From positions 558,001 through 622,000 of the forward strand of contig NZ_JAKCFI010000004.1 of NCBI RefSeq assembly GCF_021412625.1: a stretch of DNA of 64,000 bases, given 5' to 3'. Within the stretch, counting starts at the first letter, position 1. The number at the start of each line of letters is the position of its first letter. Of the stretch, positions 24,271 through 33,448 are shown piece by piece. Both the position numbers and the translations under genes were made by a program. Origin of the DNA: Myxococcus stipitatus. Its GTDB lineage: Bacteria; Myxococcota; Myxococcia; Myxococcales; Myxococcaceae. The notes under the pieces are model-generated. The model was given only the letters and a program-made list of their open reading frames with translations. It did not search any database and was not told the origin of the DNA.

Positions 24271-25425
24271 TCACGGGTCCAGCAGCGAGATGTGCGACGG
24301 CGCTCCCGCGCCCTCGATGTCCAGGTGCGGCGTGGGCAGGTTGTATTCGGCGGCGGCGCTGGTGGCCTCCACCATGATGGGGCCCGCGATTTCGGGGGGC
24401 TCGCCCTTGCACAGCAGGTCCACCACGTGCTCCACGGTCCACTTGCCCAGCCTGTTCACCACCAGCCGGCCGTTCTCGAAGGTCGCCGTGTCGGGCAGCT
24501 CCGTGCTCGAGCCCAGCTTCACGTCCACCGAGTCGCCCAGGTAGCCGCGCGCCAGTCCAATCACCCGATCCAACACCGCGTTCCATGCCTGGAGGTGGGT
24601 GCGGTCCTGCGCCTCGTCCATGATGTCCAGGCCCACCTGGAGCCGCTCCATCCGCTCCAGGAACTGGTGCACCAGCGGGCCCCGGATGACGCGGCCGTGC
24701 TGGGGGGCGATGATTTCCACCGCGGGGGTGAGCTTGCGGATGGCGGCCACCGTCCTCGCCAGCGCGGCGTTCACCGGCATGTAGATTTGATGGAAGGCGC
24801 GGATGCCCGCCCAGTCGGACTCCTCCGCCCACAGGCCCCTGGCGTTGGCGTCCGTGAGGCCGCCGAAGAGGTCGCCGGTGAAGAGCACGCGCGTCTGCGG
24901 GTCGTAGAGCATCACCGCGCCGCGGAAGTGGCAGAAGGGCGAGGGCACCGGGAGCAGCTTGTGGCCGGTGGGGACGCTGAGCCCCTGCGCGAACTTCTCC
25001 GTGGGGATGAAGCGGTGGCGCGGCAGGTTCTGGTGGACGATGAGCCGCCAGGTGTCCTCCGAGCACAGGATGCCCGCCCGCGGCGCGTAGCGCGCGGAGA
25101 TGATGCTCGCGGACGAGCCCACGTCCGGGTCCTGGTGGTTGATGAAGAGGGCCGACAGTCGCTCCATTCCCCCGATGAGCGACGTCACCTTCGTGTGGAT
25201 GGTGGAGAAGTCGCTGCTGGAGCCCGGGTCGATGAGGAGGTTGAACTCCGACGCGCGCTGCGTCTTCGCGTCCGTCCCACGGAAGCGTCGGAGATAGGGA
25301 TTGGCGTAGAAGATGTTTCCGGGCTCCCGCTTTCCCACCCAGAACGTCTCGGGGGCGATCTCCACCGGGACGATTCGGAGGTCGTTGCTGAGGCCCGGTA
25401 CGGGAGTGTGGCCGCTGCTGCTCAT
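24271..25425 (-). CDS. Metallo-beta-lactamase-fold oxygen-binding di-iron protein (ODP-like)
   Basis: A 384-residue protein with the flavodiiron-type MBL domain and no flavodoxin domain. NHQDPDVGSS carries the HxDxD metal motif in place of the usual HxExDH. Further ligands are likely in SPFCHFRGAVMLYD, FTGDLFGG and APQHGRV. Relatives are known as ODP oxygen sensors that signal through partner proteins. Start 25425 was chosen because an AAGGACC Shine-Dalgarno sequence precedes it; the frame extends further left but with shadow-like, Arg/Pro-rich sequence. It sits 40 bases upstream of the Ser/Thr kinase gene, so O2 sensing coupled to phosphorylation is possible. Confidence 0.82.
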   Translation of the reverse strand: MSSSGHTPVPGLSNDLRIVPVEIAPETFWVGKREPGNIFYANPYLRRFRGTDAKTQRASEFNLLIDPGSSSDFSTIHTKVTSLIGGMERLSALFINHQDPDVGSSASIISARYAPRAGILCSEDTWRLIVHQNLPRHRFIPTEKFAQGLSVPTGHKLLPVPSPFCHFRGAVMLYDPQTRVLFTGDLFGGLTDANARGLWAEESDWAGIRAFHQIYMPVNAALARTVAAIRKLTPAVEIIAPQHGRVIRGPLVHQFLERMERLQVGLDIMDEAQDRTHLQAWNAVLDRVIGLARGYLGDSVDVKLGSSTELPDTATFENGRLVVNRLGKWTVEHVVDLLCKGEPPEIAGPIMVEATSAAAEYNLPTPHLDIEGAGAPSHISLLDP

Positions 25426-25719
25426 GTCTCGGAGGTCCTTCACGCGTGGGGGGTGATGTCCCCAGGCCATAAGCAAGGGCCGCGCCGCCGCCCTCGCTCC
25501 CTCGTGCCCCGAGCGTCGCCGCCCCGCGTCGGTGCATTTCGTGCGCATCCCCCAGGGGGCGCGCAAAAGGTGCGGCGCCCGGGCCCTCCCGGAGGCCGGC
25601 GCGCGTACCGGGCCGCCCGCCCGCCCCCACATGGACCGGGATGCGGGCCCCGGCGGGAATCGCTCGGGTCGGGGATGTGGTCGTGGCACACTGACGCGGC
25701 GCCTTCCGCCCACCCCCGC

Positions 25720-26196
25720 ATGCCCGATACCACCCTCCTCGTCGCCTGGGGACTCCCAGGGCTCTTCCTCGTCGCGGTGCTCGCGGGGTCGGTGGTGCCC
25801 GTGCCGTCCGAGGCCCTGCTGGCCGCGCTCATCTACGGCGGGGCCTCGCCCTGGGTCGCCACGGGGGTGGCCACGGTGGGCAACGTGCTGGGCGCGCTGT
25901 CGCTCTATGTGCTGGGGCGGTGGGTGGCCCGCGGGGGCGGTGGCGCGCTGGGGCGTTGGTACGCGCGGCGCCGCGCCAGCGAGGGGCCTCGCATGGCCCG
26001 CGTGGAGGCCCGGCTGCGCACCTGGGGCGCGCCCGCGCTGGTGATGTCGTGGGTGCCGTTGGTGGGCGACGCGTTCGTCATCGCCGGAGGCGTGGTGGGT
26101 GTCAGGCCCTTGCCATTCTTCGTCTTCGTCACGCTGGGCAAGGGTCTGCGCTACGTGTTCGTCGCGATGTCCACCGCGGCGGCGCTCTCCTCGTAG
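25720..26196 (+). CDS. DedA/VTT-family membrane protein (YqaA-like)
   Basis: A 158-residue small DedA-type protein: N-terminal GSVVPVPSEALLAALIYGG (the conserved re-entrant P-S/P-E segment), YVLGRWVARGG, and a second re-entrant loop WVPLVGDAFVIAGGVVG. About four hydrophobic segments. DedA proteins are linked to lipid scrambling and membrane homeostasis. It is divergent from the ODP-like gene, with about 294 bases of G/C-rich spacer that carries no recognised feature. Confidence 0.82.
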   Translation: MPDTTLLVAWGLPGLFLVAVLAGSVVPVPSEALLAALIYGGASPWVATGVATVGNVLGALSLYVLGRWVARGGGGALGRWYARRRASEGPRMARVEARLRTWGAPALVMSWVPLVGDAFVIAGGVVGVRPLPFFVFVTLGKGLRYVFVAMSTAAALSS

Positions 26197-26352
26197 CGCG
26201 GGTCCTGTTTCAATCGTGTTTCATGCGACGCGTCCACGCGGCCCCCGGGTAAGTTGAGGGCGTGGTCTCCGGGCGCCACCGTCCGGGCCACCCATCCCGC
26301 AGTCTGCTGCCGACCCTCAACGGCTCCCCTCCTGGGAGCAGGACCGGACATC

Positions 26353-28059
26353 GTGCGAACCACCGTGGTCTCCTCGAGTGTCGTACCCCCGTCGTGGCGT
26401 CCCTGGGCCGCCGCGCTCGCCTTCGTGCTCACCGCCTGTGGAGGCGGTGTCGAGCTCTCCACGCAAGACGTCTTGCTGGACGCGCGCGAGGACTCGCTCG
26501 CCAGCGTCCGCGTCCGCCTCATGGCGGCCAACCTCTCCAGCGGGACGGGGCAGGACTACGACCCGGGCCACGGCATCCGCATCTTCCAGGGCACCGACCC
26601 CGACGTCGTGATGATTCAAGAGTTCAATTACAAGACGGACTCCGCGGCGGACATCCGCGCGTTCGTCGACACCGCGTTCGGCACGGGCTTCTCGTACTAC
26701 CGGGAGGCCGGCGCGCAGATTCCCAACGGCATCATCAGCCGCTGGCCCATCCTCGAGTCGGGGGAGTGGGACGACCCGCAGGTGACCAACCGCGACTTCG
26801 CGTGGGCTCGCATCGACATCCCCGGTCCCAAGGACCTCTGGGCGGTGAGCGTGCACCTGCTGACCTCGAACGCCAGCACGCGCAACTCGGAGGCCACCAG
26901 CCTGGTCAACTTCATCAAGTCCAAGGTCCCGGCGGCCGACTACCTGGTCATCGGCGGGGACTTCAACACCGGCAGCCGGAGCGAGGCGTGCTTCACCACG
27001 TTCGCCCAGGTGGTGTCGACGGCCAGCCCCTATCCGGCGGACCGCAATGGCAACACCAACACCAACGCGAGCCGCGGCTCGCCCTACGACCACGTGCTCG
27101 TGGACGGTGATTTGCGCGCCTACCAGACGGCGGTGGTGATTGGCTCCAGCTCGTTCGCCAACGGGCTGGTGGCGGACACGCGCGTGTACTCGCCCATCTC
27201 CGAGTTGTCCCCGGCGCTGTCGACCGACAGCGGCGCCTCCGGCATGCAGCACATGGCCGTCATCAAGGACTTCCTCGTCCCCGGCGACACGGTCTCCTCC
27301 AGCCTGACGGTGACGTCGCCCAACGGCGGGGAGAGCTGGACGGCGGGCAGCGCGCGGACCATCACCTGGACGGCCTCCGGCGTCTCCACCGTGAAGGTGG
27401 AGTACACGCTCGACGGCGGCACCTGGACGACGCTGGCCTCCAGCGTCTCCGCCTCCGCGGGGAGCCTGGCCTGGACCCTGCCGTCCACCGCGAGCACCGC
27501 GGCGCGCGTGCGCGTGACGGACACCGCCAGCGCCACCACCACCGACACCAGCGACGGGGCCTTCACCATCACCGCCACGACCGGCGGCACCGGCACGCTG
27601 CTCATCAACGAGGTGCTGGTGAACGAGCCCGGCTCGGACACCAACGGCGAGTTCGTGGAGCTGGTCAACACGGGCTCGGCGGCGGTGAGCATCGGCGGGT
27701 GGACGCTGTCGGACGCGACGAGCGTGCGGCACACCTTCGCCGCCGGGACGACGGTGGCCGCGGGCGGCGTGGTGGTGGTGTTCGGCGGGGCGGCGGGCAT
27801 CCCCTCCGGCACGCCGGGCGCGGTGGCCGCGTCCACGGGCTCCCTGGTCCTGGGCAACAGCGGTGACACGGTGACGGTGAAGAACGCGTCGGGCACGGTG
27901 GTGGACAGCGCCACGCTGTCGTCCGCCGTGTCGGGCACGGACGGGGTGTCCGCGAACCGGAGCCCGGACGTCTCCGCCGGCGCGTCCTTCGTGCTCCACA
28001 CCACGCTGTCGAGCCTGTCGTCCTCGCCGGGCCGGCGCGCCAGCGGCGCGGCGTTCTGA
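26353..28059 (+). CDS. Endonuclease/exonuclease/phosphatase-family lipoprotein with lamin-tail domain
   Basis: A 568-residue lipoprotein, with GTG start and lipobox LTAC (Cys29) after a hydrophobic signal. The first 290 residues of the mature protein are an EEP domain: MAANLSSG, QEFNYK (catalytic Glu), VSVHLL, GGDFNTGSR and a final YDHVLVDG aspartate/histidine. A Thr/Ser-rich Ig-like domain with PNGGESWTAGSARTITW follows, and then a lamin-tail domain (LLINEVLVNEPGSDTNGEFVELVN). The expected activity is a surface DNase or phosphodiesterase. An upstream ATG at 26254 is also in frame. Confidence 0.85.
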   Translation: MRTTVVSSSVVPPSWRPWAAALAFVLTACGGGVELSTQDVLLDAREDSLASVRVRLMAANLSSGTGQDYDPGHGIRIFQGTDPDVVMIQEFNYKTDSAADIRAFVDTAFGTGFSYYREAGAQIPNGIISRWPILESGEWDDPQVTNRDFAWARIDIPGPKDLWAVSVHLLTSNASTRNSEATSLVNFIKSKVPAADYLVIGGDFNTGSRSEACFTTFAQVVSTASPYPADRNGNTNTNASRGSPYDHVLVDGDLRAYQTAVVIGSSSFANGLVADTRVYSPISELSPALSTDSGASGMQHMAVIKDFLVPGDTVSSSLTVTSPNGGESWTAGSARTITWTASGVSTVKVEYTLDGGTWTTLASSVSASAGSLAWTLPSTASTAARVRVTDTASATTTDTSDGAFTITATTGGTGTLLINEVLVNEPGSDTNGEFVELVNTGSAAVSIGGWTLSDATSVRHTFAAGTTVAAGGVVVVFGGAAGIPSGTPGAVAASTGSLVLGNSGDTVTVKNASGTVVDSATLSSAVSGTDGVSANRSPDVSAGASFVLHTTLSSLSSSPGRRASGAAF

Positions 28060-28074
28060 CGTCGCGCGGCGTGT

Positions 28075-28108
28075 CCCCGGGAGCCCGGCGTCCGAGCCGC
28101 TCCCGGGG
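28075..28108. terminator. Bidirectional terminator hairpin between convergent genes
   Basis: A perfect 10-bp stem, CCCCGGGAGC with GCTCCCGGGG, with a 14-base loop, lies between the EEP lipoprotein (ending 28059, plus) and the AI-2E-family gene (ending 28121, minus). Confidence 0.6.
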
Positions 28109-28120
28109 GCCCGTCGTCCC

Positions 28121-29281
28121 TCAGTGCCGCTCACCCGGGCCCGCGGTCAGGGGACCTCGGGGGCCCCCCGCGTCCGCTTCCTGCGGCGGCGCGCGACCGG
28201 GCGTGGGAGGGCTGTCGGGGCGCGGGTGGTTGCGGCCGTAGTCGCGCTCGTGGATGCGCACCAGGGCCAGGAAGAAGGCGACGATGAGGGGGCCCAGCAA
28301 GAGGCCCACCGTCCCGAACGCCGCGAGTCCCCCCAGCAGCGCGAAGAAGACGATGGCGCCGTGCTGGTGCATGCCGCGCTTGGCCAGCAGCGGCTTGACG
28401 ATGTTGTCCACCAGGCCCACCACCACCGTGCCCCACACGGCGAGGAACAGCGCCGCCCAGGGGTGTCCGCTGAAGAACATCAGCGCGGCGGCCACCAGCA
28501 CGACGATGGCCGCGCCCACCGCGGGGATGAGGGCCATGAAGAAGGCGACGCCCGCGAAGAACAGCGGCGCGGGCACCTGGACGATGAGGAAGCCGACGAG
28601 GGCCGCGAGCGCCTGCACCCCGGCGGTGGCCAGCGAGGACGCGAGCACCGCGCCGGACACGCTGCGGAACTCCCGCATGATTTCCAACGTCTCGCCCGGC
28701 CGCAGCGGCGACACGCTCTCCAGCCAGCGCACCAGCTCCCGTCCGTCCGTGAGGAAGAAGAACAGGGCGATGAGCATCATCACCGTCTGGAGGGCGATGG
28801 AGCCGGTGGCCGCCACCGCCCCCGTCACCGCGCGCGCCGCCGTCCCGCCCCGGCTGCTCACCTGTTGCTGGAGCGTCTCGTCCAGGTGGGCCTCCTCCAC
28901 CGGCAGCCGCTCCATGAGGCGCTCGACGCCCTTGCGCACCGGGCCGGGCAGCTTCTGCACCAGGCCCTCCACGCCCTCCTGCTGCACCGTCCTCGCGACG
29001 AACTGCGCGCCCTCGGTCACCTCGGCGACGACGAACGCGGTGAGGCCCCCCACCGGCAGCAGCAACGCGAGGATGACGGCGGTGCAGATGAGACCCGCCG
29101 ACACGTTCTTGCGGCCGCGCAGCCTGCGGGTCAGCCGCGCGTGCAGGCCATACAGCACCCCCGCCAGCACCGCCGCCAGGAAGAACCCCTTGGCGAACGG
29201 CCGGATGACCAGCGCCATCAGCAGGATGGACAGCAGGATGAGGCCCGTGAACACCCGGCGGGCGGTCTGCTCGGAAGCCAT
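28121..29281 (-). CDS. AI-2E family transporter (PerM-like membrane protein)
   Basis: A 386-residue protein with the AI-2E/YdiK layout: two hydrophobic segments at the start, a soluble middle, then a cluster of four or more helices (QTVMMLIALFFFLTDG; FFAGVAFFMALIPAVGAAIVVL; VVVGLVDNIVKPLLAKRG; AAFGTVGLLLGPLIVAFFLAL). The family exports small molecules or functions as a Na+/H+ antiporter; true AI-2 export is shown only for some members. The C-terminal tail is Pro/Gly-rich and probably disordered. Confidence 0.87.
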   Translation of the reverse strand: MASEQTARRVFTGLILLSILLMALVIRPFAKGFFLAAVLAGVLYGLHARLTRRLRGRKNVSAGLICTAVILALLLPVGGLTAFVVAEVTEGAQFVARTVQQEGVEGLVQKLPGPVRKGVERLMERLPVEEAHLDETLQQQVSSRGGTAARAVTGAVAATGSIALQTVMMLIALFFFLTDGRELVRWLESVSPLRPGETLEIMREFRSVSGAVLASSLATAGVQALAALVGFLIVQVPAPLFFAGVAFFMALIPAVGAAIVVLVAAALMFFSGHPWAALFLAVWGTVVVGLVDNIVKPLLAKRGMHQHGAIVFFALLGGLAAFGTVGLLLGPLIVAFFLALVRIHERDYGRNHPRPDSPPTPGRAPPQEADAGGPRGPLTAGPGERH

Positions 29282-29401
29282 GCGCGTGAAGCTAGGGCCG
29301 GTCCGGTGGAAGGGAAGGGGCGGGAGGCCCCCCGGCCCGCCCGCTCGCCCTCCGGCGCAGAAGACTTGGGCCCGCCCGCCGGGCGGCTAGAGTGCCGCGC
29401 C

Positions 29402-29818
29402 ATGCCGGCATTCGAATCGACCCAGTTCACCGTGTGGCTGCTCCAGGCGCTGTGCGCCACCTTCCTGGCCATCCTCTTCCTCCAGTCCGGGCTGGACAAG
29501 GTGGTGGACTGGAAGGGCAACCTGGGCTGGCTCACGGGCCACTTCTCCAAGAGCCCCCTGCGGGGCGTGGTGCCGCTGATGCTCGGCGTCATCACCCTGA
29601 TGGAGGTCTGCGCCGGCGCGCTGAGCGCCGCGGGCGTGGTGGCGCTCGTCGTCACCGGCTCCGCGTTCCTGGCCTTCCTCGGCGCGCTCGTGTCCGCGGT
29701 GGCGCTGGTGTGCCTGTTCTTCGGCCAGCGCATGGCCAAGGACTACGCGGGCGCGGGCGGCCTGGTGCCGTACTTCCTGCTCGCGCTGGCGGCCGTGTAC
29801 CTCACCCGCCAGGGCTGA
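29402..29818 (+). CDS. DoxX-like small membrane protein
   Basis: A 138-residue protein with four hydrophobic helices and the DoxX-type first helix FLAILFLQSGLDKVVDWKGN, followed by MLGVITLMEVCAGAL. DoxX-family proteins sit in the inner membrane and are linked to redox or quinone functions. It ends one base before the convergent ThrE gene. The ATG follows a GGCTAGAGTGCCGCGCC tract with only a weak ribosome-binding site. Confidence 0.78.
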   Translation: MPAFESTQFTVWLLQALCATFLAILFLQSGLDKVVDWKGNLGWLTGHFSKSPLRGVVPLMLGVITLMEVCAGALSAAGVVALVVTGSAFLAFLGALVSAVALVCLFFGQRMAKDYAGAGGLVPYFLLALAAVYLTRQG

Positions 29819-29819
29819 G

Positions 29820-31070
29820 TCAGAGCACCTTGCGCGGCGGGACCAGGGCGTTGGCGGACAGCAGGCCCGCCACCAGCGCCACGGCCACCATCAGCATGTT
29901 GAAGGCCGTGTCCACGCCGGCCACCACGTCCCGCTCCAGCAGGGACGACAGGCTGCGGAAGCCCACGCTGCCGGGCACCAGCAGCATCAGCCCGGGCACG
30001 ACGATGGTGACGGAGGGCTTGTTGCGCAGCCGCGCCAGCACGTTGCCGCCGATGCCCAGCAGCAGCGCCCCCACGAAGGCGCCCATCTGCGGGCCCAGCA
30101 CCTCCGAGCCATACCGCGCCCCGGTGAAGGCGAACGTCCCCGCGGCGGCGATCCACCCCCAGTCCCGAGGGCGCGCGCGGAACAGCACGCCGATGGCCAG
30201 CCCCGCGATGGCCAGCGCCGCGCCCTGGGTCCAGGAGGGCAGCGGCTCGGCGGGCGGGAGGATGGCGGGCGGCGGCAGCAGCACGGAGAGCCGGCTGCCC
30301 AGCGCCACGCCGAAGCCCAGCTGCAGGAACACCACCGCCGCGCCGGTGAGGCGCGAGGTGCCGGAGATGAGGTTGCGGGTGGCCAGCTCGTTGAGCGCCA
30401 CCGTCAGCGTCAGGCCGGGCAGCAGGACGATGAGGCCCGCCAGCGTGGCCACCTGCACCTGCAGCGGCCCCAGGACGCTCGCGGCCAGCACCGCCAGCGC
30501 GGAGGAGAGGATGGCCGCCACCGGCTCCAGCACCCGCGCGGTGGTGGGCTGGCGCTGCGTCAGCTCGCTCAGCATGCCGATGAGCAGGCTGCTCACCGTG
30601 GCCACCACCATCTCCCTCAGTCCACCGCCGAATAGGCGCGCCCCGGCGCCGCCCGCCAGGGCCCAGCACAGCACCTGGAGCGCCGGCCCGAAGCGCGGCG
30701 GGCTCGCGAGGATGGCCTCCACGCGCAGCGCGCCCTCCTCGGGCGTGAGTCGCGCGTGGATGACGTCGTCCGCGAGGATGTCCAGCAGCGTCAGCCGCTC
30801 CAGGTCCATGTCCCCGGGCTCCACGCGGATGAGGCTGGTGCGCAAGGACTCCGGCGGGCCGAACGACGCGAACAGCGACGTGGGCGTGGAGAAGAAGCGC
30901 CCCTCGATGCCCAGCCGCTCGGACACGCGCTGCATCAGCCCCTCCAGCCGGTGCGCGGGCGTGCCGTAGCGGTGGAGCGCCTCTCCCAGGCGCAGCGCGA
31001 AGGCGACGGCGGGACCGGGGGGCGGCGGCAGGTGTTGCAGCGAGGCGGCGATTTCGGGGGGGACGGCCAC
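29820..31070 (-). CDS. Threonine/serine exporter ThrE family, fused two-domain form
   Basis: A 416-residue protein. The first 250 residues match the ThrE N-terminal domain (ALRLGEALHRYGTPAHRLEGLM; then hydrophobic helices with a VLLPGLTLTVALNEL signature). The last 150 residues are the ThrE_2/DUF3815 domain (FLQLGFGVALGSRL; VVPGLMLLVPGSVGFRS). This is the single-chain form also seen in Corynebacterium. It exports threonine and serine. The start is GTG; upstream codons in frame are low-quality. It is divergent from the pseudouridine synthase gene. Confidence 0.87.
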   Translation of the reverse strand: MAVPPEIAASLQHLPPPPGPAVAFALRLGEALHRYGTPAHRLEGLMQRVSERLGIEGRFFSTPTSLFASFGPPESLRTSLIRVEPGDMDLERLTLLDILADDVIHARLTPEEGALRVEAILASPPRFGPALQVLCWALAGGAGARLFGGGLREMVVATVSSLLIGMLSELTQRQPTTARVLEPVAAILSSALAVLAASVLGPLQVQVATLAGLIVLLPGLTLTVALNELATRNLISGTSRLTGAAVVFLQLGFGVALGSRLSVLLPPPAILPPAEPLPSWTQGAALAIAGLAIGVLFRARPRDWGWIAAAGTFAFTGARYGSEVLGPQMGAFVGALLLGIGGNVLARLRNKPSVTIVVPGLMLLVPGSVGFRSLSSLLERDVVAGVDTAFNMLMVAVALVAGLLSANALVPPRKVL

Positions 31071-31205
31071 GACGGCGCAATGGCAGAGCGGGCCGGGTGG
31101 AGTCAAATGGCGCCGCCGTGACGTCCGCCTGCCTGGAGCCGCGTGCTCGTTGGCTCCCCAAGGTAGACATGGGATGTCGGGATGCTGGAGCGAGGAGGCG
31201 AGAGG

Positions 31206-32006
31206 ATGGCGCGTGGACAGAAGACGCCCCGGTGGTTGGAGGCGGCGAGGCGCAGGGGCGGCGCCGCGCCTTCGCCGGACGGACGCTCGGACTGGCTGGC
31301 GCGGGCGCTGGGGCGCGCGGGCGTCCTGCCTCGCGCGGACGCGGAGGCCGCGATTCGCGAGGGGCGGGTGGAGGTGGACGGCCGGGTGGAGCGCGAGCCC
31401 TTTGCCCCCGTGCACTCTGGAAGTCAGGTGAAGGTGGATGGCCGGGCGCGGGTGCTGGCCACGGCGTCGCGGGTGTTGATGTTCCACAAGCCGGCGGGGC
31501 CGGTGGTGCATGGCTCGGACCCGGAGGGCGTGGGCACGGTGTTCGAGCGGCTGCGCGCCGTGTTGCCGGAGGACCTGCTCGGGTACGAGTGGTTCGCGGT
31601 GGGCCGGTTGGACCGCGACACCACGGGGCTGCTGCTGTTCACCAACGACGAGCGGCTGGTGCGGCACGGCACCTCGCCGCAGACGCACCTGTCCAAGCGC
31701 TACGTGGCGCGCGTGGTGGGGCACCCCGGCGAGGCCGCGCTCCAGCGCTTGCGGGATGGATTGGAGCTGGAGGATGGGCCCACGCGCCCGGCCCAGGCGC
31801 GCTCGCGCGCGCTGGACGTGGTGGAGCTGACGCTGACGGAGGGGCGCCACCACCAGGTGAAGCGGATGCTGGCGGCGGTGGGCCATCCGGTGCTGGCGCT
31901 GCACCGCGAGGCCGTGGGCGGCCTGTCGCTGGACGTGCCCGAGGGCGCGTGGCGCGAGCTGCGCTCCGAGGAGGTCCGCGAGGGCCTGGGGTTTCTCCCT
32001 GTGTGA
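31206..32006 (+). CDS. RsuA/RluB-family pseudouridine synthase
   Basis: A 266-residue protein. The N-terminal S4 RNA-binding domain (WLARALGRAGVLPRADAEAAIREGRVEVDG) is followed by a PSI domain with the catalytic aspartate motif GRLDRDTTGLLLFTND and a C-terminal RHHQVKRMLAAVGHPV. It isomerises a uridine in rRNA, most likely of the 16S RsuA or 23S RluB/RluE type. The ATG at 31206 is favoured by the GAGGAGGCGAGAGG sequence upstream; a second ATG at 31182 is possible. Confidence 0.9.
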   Translation: MARGQKTPRWLEAARRRGGAAPSPDGRSDWLARALGRAGVLPRADAEAAIREGRVEVDGRVEREPFAPVHSGSQVKVDGRARVLATASRVLMFHKPAGPVVHGSDPEGVGTVFERLRAVLPEDLLGYEWFAVGRLDRDTTGLLLFTNDERLVRHGTSPQTHLSKRYVARVVGHPGEAALQRLRDGLELEDGPTRPAQARSRALDVVELTLTEGRHHQVKRMLAAVGHPVLALHREAVGGLSLDVPEGAWRELRSEEVREGLGFLPV

Positions 32007-32012
32007 CGGCGC

Positions 32013-32594
32013 TCAGCCCGGCCGCGGGCGGCCGAAGCGGGTGCGCAGCGTATCCAGGATGGCGGGCTCGCGCGGGTTGTTGAAGTGCCGGCCTCCGGGC
32101 ACGACGACGACCTCCGCGCCCATGCGCTCCTCCCAGAGCCGGGTGTTGCGGCGCCAGTCGGTGGTGAAGGGGTCGCTGTCGGAGAGCACCACGACGCAGC
32201 GGCCCAGCGCCGCGCGCGCCCGCGCGAGGTCGATGGGAGTGTCGAGCCAGGGGCGCACCGCGCTCCAGGGGGCGTCCACCTCGAACCAGGCCGCCACGAG
32301 CAGGGCGCCCTCGACGCGGTGCCCCTCGGGCAGCGAGGCGAGGTAGCGGAGGAGGGTCTGGCACCCCACGCTGTGGCCGAGGAGGACGGTGGAGGGGGAG
32401 GGGATGGGGCCCAGGACGTTCGCGAGGGCGGGCACCCAGCGCTCGATGGTGGGCGTGCCCGGCTCCGGCATCCTGGGCGTGAGGACCTCGTCGAAGAGCG
32501 CGGGCGGGGTGAGCACCTGCTGTCCCAGCCACGGGTAGAAATCGGTCTCCGGACTTCCCGCCCAGCGGTGGATGGTGACGAGGGAGCGGCGCAT
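32013..32594 (-). CDS. Alpha/beta hydrolase, RBBP9/YdeN family
   Basis: A 193-residue small serine hydrolase. The nucleophile elbow is GHSVG (S75), the likely acid D in SDSDPFT and the likely His in PGGRHFNN near the C-terminus. Length and motif order match the RBBP9/YdeN group. It is the last gene of the pab operon, 16 bases after the aminotransferase-class IV gene, so it may be an ancillary hydrolase of a PABA-derived product. The true substrate is unknown. Confidence 0.82.
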   Translation of the reverse strand: MRRSLVTIHRWAGSPETDFYPWLGQQVLTPPALFDEVLTPRMPEPGTPTIERWVPALANVLGPIPSPSTVLLGHSVGCQTLLRYLASLPEGHRVEGALLVAAWFEVDAPWSAVRPWLDTPIDLARARAALGRCVVVLSDSDPFTTDWRRNTRLWEERMGAEVVVVPGGRHFNNPREPAILDTLRTRFGRPRPG

Positions 32595-32610
32595 GGCGCG
32601 TGAATCTGCC

Positions 32611-33435
32611 TCACTCCACGCGTGACGCCATGGCCTTCACGTCCTCACGGACCCGGACCGCGAGTGCAAGGCTGTCCGGGAGCGCCTTGCCGAACAGCCG
32701 CGTCACCCCGACGGCCAGCGCCGCGGAGTTGGTGAAGACGCAGGCCCTGGCGTCCACCAGGTCGGTGATGCGGATGTCCCGCTCCACCACGGGCAGGTCG
32801 CCGACATGGCCCGCCTCGAGGAGCAGCTCGCGGACGATGCCCGGCAGGCACGGCGCTCCCAGCGGGGGCGTGGCCAGCACGTCCCCCAGGTGGAAGAAGA
32901 CGTTGGCGGTGGGCAGCTCGCAGGCGTGGCCGACCTCGTTGCCGAGCAGGGGCAGGTCGGCCATGAGGCTGTACTGGCGGAAGTAGGACAGGCCCTTGTG
33001 GTTGGGCATGGGGTCGCCGTGTCGGTAGGCCCCGGGCGCGGCGACCTCGATGATGCGTCCCTCGCGCTGGAGCCGCTCGGTGTCGGGCGCGGAGGAGCGG
33101 AAGGTGAGCAGGAGCTGACCATCGCTCGCGGCCAGCTTGCCGACGCCGGTGAAGTCCACGCCCAGCGCCGCGTCCGCTTCCAGGCAGTGACGGAGCGACT
33201 CCCTCACGGCGTCCTCGCGCAGGACGTGGGGCGGCGGCGCGTGCACCGTCGTCGGGAAGGCTGCGAGGCTGCGACCGAGTCGCGCCAGATGACGGCCGAG
33301 GAACAGGGGCCTGCCCGCCTCGACGCGGAAGGTGGTGAAGAAGCCCGCGCCGAAGAAGTAGCCCTGGGCGAAGTCGCCCAGGCGCAGCGTCTCCCAGTGT
33401 CTCACCTCGCCATTCACCGCCACCGTGGAGAACAT
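32611..33435 (-). CDS. pabC: Aminotransferase class IV, likely aminodeoxychorismate lyase
   Basis: A 274-residue fold-type IV PLP protein. The Schiff-base lysine is K147 in PNHKGLSYFRQY, followed by a cofactor-binding ELPTANVFFHL and TNSAALAVG loops. The length and position (directly after pabA-like and pabB-like genes) favour 4-amino-4-deoxychorismate lyase, which releases pyruvate to give p-aminobenzoate. Branched-chain or D-amino-acid aminotransferase are alternatives within the family. It is 13 bases after pabA. Confidence 0.82.
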   Translation of the reverse strand: MFSTVAVNGEVRHWETLRLGDFAQGYFFGAGFFTTFRVEAGRPLFLGRHLARLGRSLAAFPTTVHAPPPHVLREDAVRESLRHCLEADAALGVDFTGVGKLAASDGQLLLTFRSSAPDTERLQREGRIIEVAAPGAYRHGDPMPNHKGLSYFRQYSLMADLPLLGNEVGHACELPTANVFFHLGDVLATPPLGAPCLPGIVRELLLEAGHVGDLPVVERDIRITDLVDARACVFTNSAALAVGVTRLFGKALPDSLALAVRVREDVKAMASRVE

Positions 33436-33448
33436 CCCGCCTCCCTCT

